A model generated the notes under the pieces. The model made no database searches, was not told where the DNA came from, and was given only the letters and a program-made list of their open reading frames with translations. The position numbers were made by a program, and so were the translations under genes. A DNA stretch of 64,000 bases, from positions 2,108,001 through 2,172,000 of the forward strand of contig OY762224.2 of NCBI GenBank assembly GCA_963665265.2, given 5' to 3'. Below, piece after piece: positions 61,743-64,000 of this stretch. This DNA is from CAXXHQ01 sp963665265. Its GTDB lineage: Bacteria > Planctomycetota > Planctomycetia > Pirellulales > Thermoguttaceae. Positions within the stretch are counted from its first letter, which is position 1. Every line of letters begins with the position of its first letter.

Positions 61743-62250
61743 TGGACCGCTCCTTGAAGCGTTCCTCGATGGCTTCGAGACAGCGGCCAACTTGTCGTCG
61801 AGGGACGCCTGTTTTCTCTTCAATCTCCTCTTGCGTGTAGCCCTGTCGTTTGAGACTGACTGCAATTCTCTCGTCGTCGTCCTCGCAGCAGGCTAGAATC
61901 TCCTCGTAGAGTTCGCCGCTACGGTCAGGCTCAACTGCGACATCCGTGCGAGTGAATTGCAGATCAACGTCCTCCCCGCGTTTGCGAAGTCTGCGTTGTG
62001 AGGTCGGAGGAATCCGAACCTCCCCCTCGTCTGCGAGCGCTGTTTTTACTGAATTCTCGACGGCGCTGTAGAGATACGCTGAAGCGTCTTCCGCTTTATT
62101 CACATTTTCGGCGGCTTCAACGAGGCTGAGGTATCCGGCGGAAAAGAGGTCGTCTTTGAAATAGGCGTATTCGGGGAACTGTTTGAGAATGCGCCCGACG
62201 GCGGCGTCCACTTTGTCCAAGTTTTGCGCAACAAGTTCATCTCGCGTCAT
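61735..62250 (-). CDS. Sigma-70-family-like RNA polymerase factor, element encoded
   Basis: 171 residues. Region 2-like helix FKDDLFSAGYLSLVEAAENVN near 30-51, followed by DASAYLYSAVENSVKTALADE. C-terminal region 4-like HTH: ACCEDDDERIAVSLKRQGYTQ, then EEIEEKTGVPRRQVGRC near 135-165. The middle is basic (RRLRKRGED). ATGA overlap with the papain-like gene upstream, and AAGGAG for the ligase sits inside its end. It may direct late-phage transcription. It lacks an obvious region 3 and shows low similarity to host ECF factors here. Confidence 0.75.
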   Translation of the reverse strand: MTRDELVAQNLDKVDAAVGRILKQFPEYAYFKDDLFSAGYLSLVEAAENVNKAEDASAYLYSAVENSVKTALADEGEVRIPPTSQRRLRKRGEDVDLQFTRTDVAVEPDRSGELYEEILACCEDDDERIAVSLKRQGYTQEEIEEKTGVPRRQVGRCLEAIEERFKERSNG

Positions 62251-62678
62251 TTAATCACCCATAATCTTTTTGGCGTAAGGAGTAAATTCAGTGATGGTTC
62301 CGTAAGATCGGGGTCGTAAAACAACCCCCGTTCAAATGCGACGGCGTGCCACGTTGGCGTCATTCCGATGACGACGCCCCGCTCGGTTTTCAACAAATGG
62401 TCGATTGGCAATTCAACGTCGTGACGCCTGCCGCCTCGCTCCGCGATTACGACAAGGGCGTCAAACTGCGTAGCGGTCTTTCCAAGGCGCCAAGCCGCGC
62501 GAATGCACTCTTGGCTGAGGTGCCCCCGACGATCGGTCGGAGGCGGGTTGCCCGGAAAGATGATTTCGCCGCCGTCGTGCCCGACTTCGCGAAGAAATCT
62601 CGACAAGGAAATGTCGAGAGCCATTGACCAAGCGGCTGCCATGCACAGCCAGCGCTCCGGCTTTCGGATCATTTGCAT
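62247..62678 (-). CDS. Papain-like (C39-type) cysteine-protease-like protein
   Basis: 143 residues. RWLCMAAAWSMALDISL (Cys12, with helix as in papain-fold enzymes). Later GMTPTWHAVAFERGLFYDPD supplies His111 and Asp122 or Asp124, the order Cys-His-Asp of a papain-like fold. No signal peptide, so it would act inside the cell or in the virion. It overlaps the VRR-NUC gene by 10 bases. Activity is inferred from residue pattern alone. Confidence 0.6.
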   Translation of the reverse strand: MQMIRKPERWLCMAAAWSMALDISLSRFLREVGHDGGEIIFPGNPPPTDRRGHLSQECIRAAWRLGKTATQFDALVVIAERGGRRHDVELPIDHLLKTERGVVIGMTPTWHAVAFERGLFYDPDLTEPSLNLLLTPKRLWVIK

Positions 62679-63034
62679 AGGTTGTTAATCATGTCCTCCA
62701 CGTTGAAGTCCCAGGTTTTCTTCCAGTAATCCCGCATATTTGGCGGTGCGAAGAGCCTGTCGTAGTTCTCCTGATTCGCCTCCGTCAGTATCCACACGCC
62801 GAGTTTGCGTTTTTCCCACAGCGGCCACTTCGCTCGCTGCGCCCGCGTAAACGAGTAGCGTCCTTCGACTTTCACATCCACCCAGCGCTGCCCGTGTTGC
62901 GGGTGCCAGCAGTACAGGTCGGGCAAACCGGATTGAAAGGCGTTTCCGACGATTCGCTCGACAAGCCAGCCCCGTTGTTCGAGGTAAGTAACGAGCTTGC
63001 CCTGAATCTTGTATTCCGGCCCGTGATGCGGCAT
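62669..63034 (-). CDS. VRR-NUC domain nuclease
   Basis: 121 residues. PD-(D/E)XK core of the VRR-NUC family: EYKIQGKLVTYLEQRGWLVE, GLPDLYCW (Asp39), VDVKVEG (Asp53, Lys55) and TRAQRAKWPLW (Gln66). It typically acts on branched DNA in phages. The start shares TAATG with the preceding micro-gene's stop. Part of the replication block. Confidence 0.88.
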   Translation of the reverse strand: MPHHGPEYKIQGKLVTYLEQRGWLVERIVGNAFQSGLPDLYCWHPQHGQRWVDVKVEGRYSFTRAQRAKWPLWEKRKLGVWILTEANQENYDRLFAPPNMRDYWKKTWDFNVEDMINNLCK

Positions 63035-63117
63035 TAGTTAAACCAGTATCCGACATTGAATTTAGAGTTGGCCTCGTCCGATTCACGATTTTTCAGACAA
63101 TAGACTCGCGGTAGCAT
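63034..63117 (-). CDS. 27-residue micro-protein upstream of VRR-NUC
   Basis: ATG at 63115-63117 preceded by GAGGG at good spacing. It encodes LPRVYCLKNRESDEANSKF then NVGYWFN and its stop overlaps the VRR-NUC start (TAATG). The coupling and ribosome site argue it is translated. Function unknown, perhaps a leader that couples translation. Confidence 0.5.
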   Translation of the reverse strand: MLPRVYCLKNRESDEANSKFNVGYWFN

Positions 63118-63155
63118 TTGCCCGGCCCTCGTAGTAACGGTGCGTAACGCTCGAC

Positions 63156-63302
63156 TCAAAACGCCGCTCTTGGCGCCGCGTCTGTTGGCTCCCAACTTGT
63201 CTTGAACGTTTTATAGGCGCTCGCCTTTGCCAACCCCGAGCACCCGGTCTCCCGGTACAAACACTCAATCGCATACGTAACGCTCTTGATTCTTTTCTTC
63301 AT
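63156..63302 (-). CDS. Small basic protein after DNA polymerase
   Basis: 48 residues, starting with KKRIKSVTYAIECLY. TAATG overlap with the polymerase stop. Two Cys residues (ECLYRETGCSG) and a basic start. No family. Part of the same transcript. Confidence 0.55.
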   Translation of the reverse strand: MKKRIKSVTYAIECLYRETGCSGLAKASAYKTFKTSWEPTDAAPRAAF

Positions 63303-64000
63303 TACTTGTCCGCCCATGTTTTGGCGTTGGTCATCCACTCCATGCCGATCAAGGGGACTTTGTCCCGGTAGCTCTCCACCGTCTCTTTCACGATCTTGGC
63401 CGTACTTTCGACGCAGTCCGGCCGCGTCACGCACAGCACTTCGTCATGCACGTTCATGGGCGCGACGCGCCAATCGTTGACGCCCGCCGGCTGTTGATCC
63501 CAAATTCGCCTCTGCAAGCGCTTGGTGATTTGCGCGCCGGGACTTTGAATCTCGTGGTTGGCGGCGGCTCGCATGTTGGCCGCCTGAACGGCGAACGCCG
63601 CGCCGAATACGGCGGACGCGACCGCACCGCCCGCGTCTTGCACGCGGTCGCGGCGAATAACTTTGACGCCGGTGTTTCGCCAATGCTTGGGCGACTTCTG
63701 GGCAAGAAGGAAGAGTTCTTTCGCAACCGTGTTTTCCAGCGTGAAATAGCGGCGAAAGCCGAGGAAGGACTCGACGTAATCCGCCGGGTCTTTCCAGATG
63801 ACTTGCTTGTTGTAAAGCTGCCGCATCGAGCAAAAGGCGTTAAAGACTTTTTCGCGGCCGCGCTTGATCGCCGGATACCGCTTCTCCAAGTCGGCGAACG
63901 CTCGCTTGGCGTTCTCCGGCTGAACGGAGAGCTTCTGAACCAGCGTTTCCCAAGTTCCCCCGTAAATGACCGCGAAAACGCCCTGCTTCCCCTTCGAGTA
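63302..64000 (-). CDS. Family A DNA polymerase (T7-like or PolI-like), 3' part only
   Basis: The window holds 232 C-terminal residues; the frame stays open to base 64000, so the gene continues outside. Motif B is at the very edge: K-G-K-Q-G-V-F, then IYGGTWETL. Motif C reads PMNVHDEVLCV near the end, with the HDE signature of family A polymerases. The finger-to-palm order matches phage replicative PolA. Neighbouring ligase, nucleases and methyltransferase form a replication set with it. Confidence 0.9.
   Translation of the reverse strand, partial: YSKGKQGVFAVIYGGTWETLVQKLSVQPENAKRAFADLEKRYPAIKRGREKVFNAFCSMRQLYNKQVIWKDPADYVESFLGFRRYFTLENTVAKELFLLAQKSPKHWRNTGVKVIRRDRVQDAGGAVASAVFGAAFAVQAANMRAAANHEIQSPGAQITKRLQRRIWDQQPAGVNDWRVAPMNVHDEVLCVTRPDCVESTAKIVKETVESYRDKVPLIGMEWMTNAKTWADK

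Overview
The window looks like a chromosomal segment of a planctomycete, most likely of the Pirellulales or a related gut/sediment lineage. This is inferred from gene style only: PEP-CTERM surface proteins, HAF repeats, several ECF sigma factors, a very large Ser/Thr kinase with a TPR-like tail, a fused M56 (BlaR1-type) sensor with its BlaI repressor, and a planctomycete-type integrase.

Bases 1-48,750 are core/accessory chromosome with mixed strands and short operons. They open with the 3' end of clpC and a HAF-repeat PEP-CTERM protein. Next comes a minus-strand operon of ECF sigma factor, small one-TM protein and Spy-like sensor, built like cnrH/cnrY/cnrX, beside a secreted Spy-like protein. 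Then follow an M50 membrane protease, an LpxL-type acyltransferase, a repeat-rich PEP-CTERM protein, a GT2 glycosyltransferase, a secreted dual-specificity phosphatase, a hybrid histidine kinase, a YhcC-like radical SAM protein and an FHA protein. rsgA and hflX overlap. After them lie mntP, a GH97 glycosidase, the DUF4956/VTC/CotH cluster, an ECF sigma/protein kinase pair, nucleotide-sugar and polyprenol-mannose genes, greA, a BshB1-like deacetylase, the BlaR1/BlaI-like pair with visible tandem operators, an RMF-like micro-protein absent from a normal ORF scan, and argG.

A tRNA-Arg(ACG) gene at 48,963-49,036 marks the edge of an integrated element, probably a prophage, that runs past the end of the window. 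A tyrosine integrase reads away from the tRNA. Everything from 50.4 kb to 64 kb is on the minus strand and tightly packed with ATGA, GTGA, TTGA and TAATG junctions. It holds an excisionase-like HTH protein, two metallophosphoesterases, a P-loop NTPase, a CAP-domain protein, a 916-residue repeat protein of unknown function, a small two-TM protein, a DNA methyltransferase, a RecB-like nuclease, an ATP-dependent DNA ligase, a sigma-70-like factor, a papain-like protein, a VRR-NUC nuclease and a family A DNA polymerase running off the right end. These form a phage-style replication and early-gene module. No capsid, terminase or tail gene is recognisable here.

The most unusual items are the 916-aa repeat protein, the phage-borne sigma factor, the phage CAP protein with a close relative fused to a thioredoxin-like domain in the host part of the same window, two small phage genes each broken by a one-base homopolymer frameshift, several micro-genes of 27-58 codons, and a diverged pair of about 225-bp intergenic elements 24.6 kb apart.
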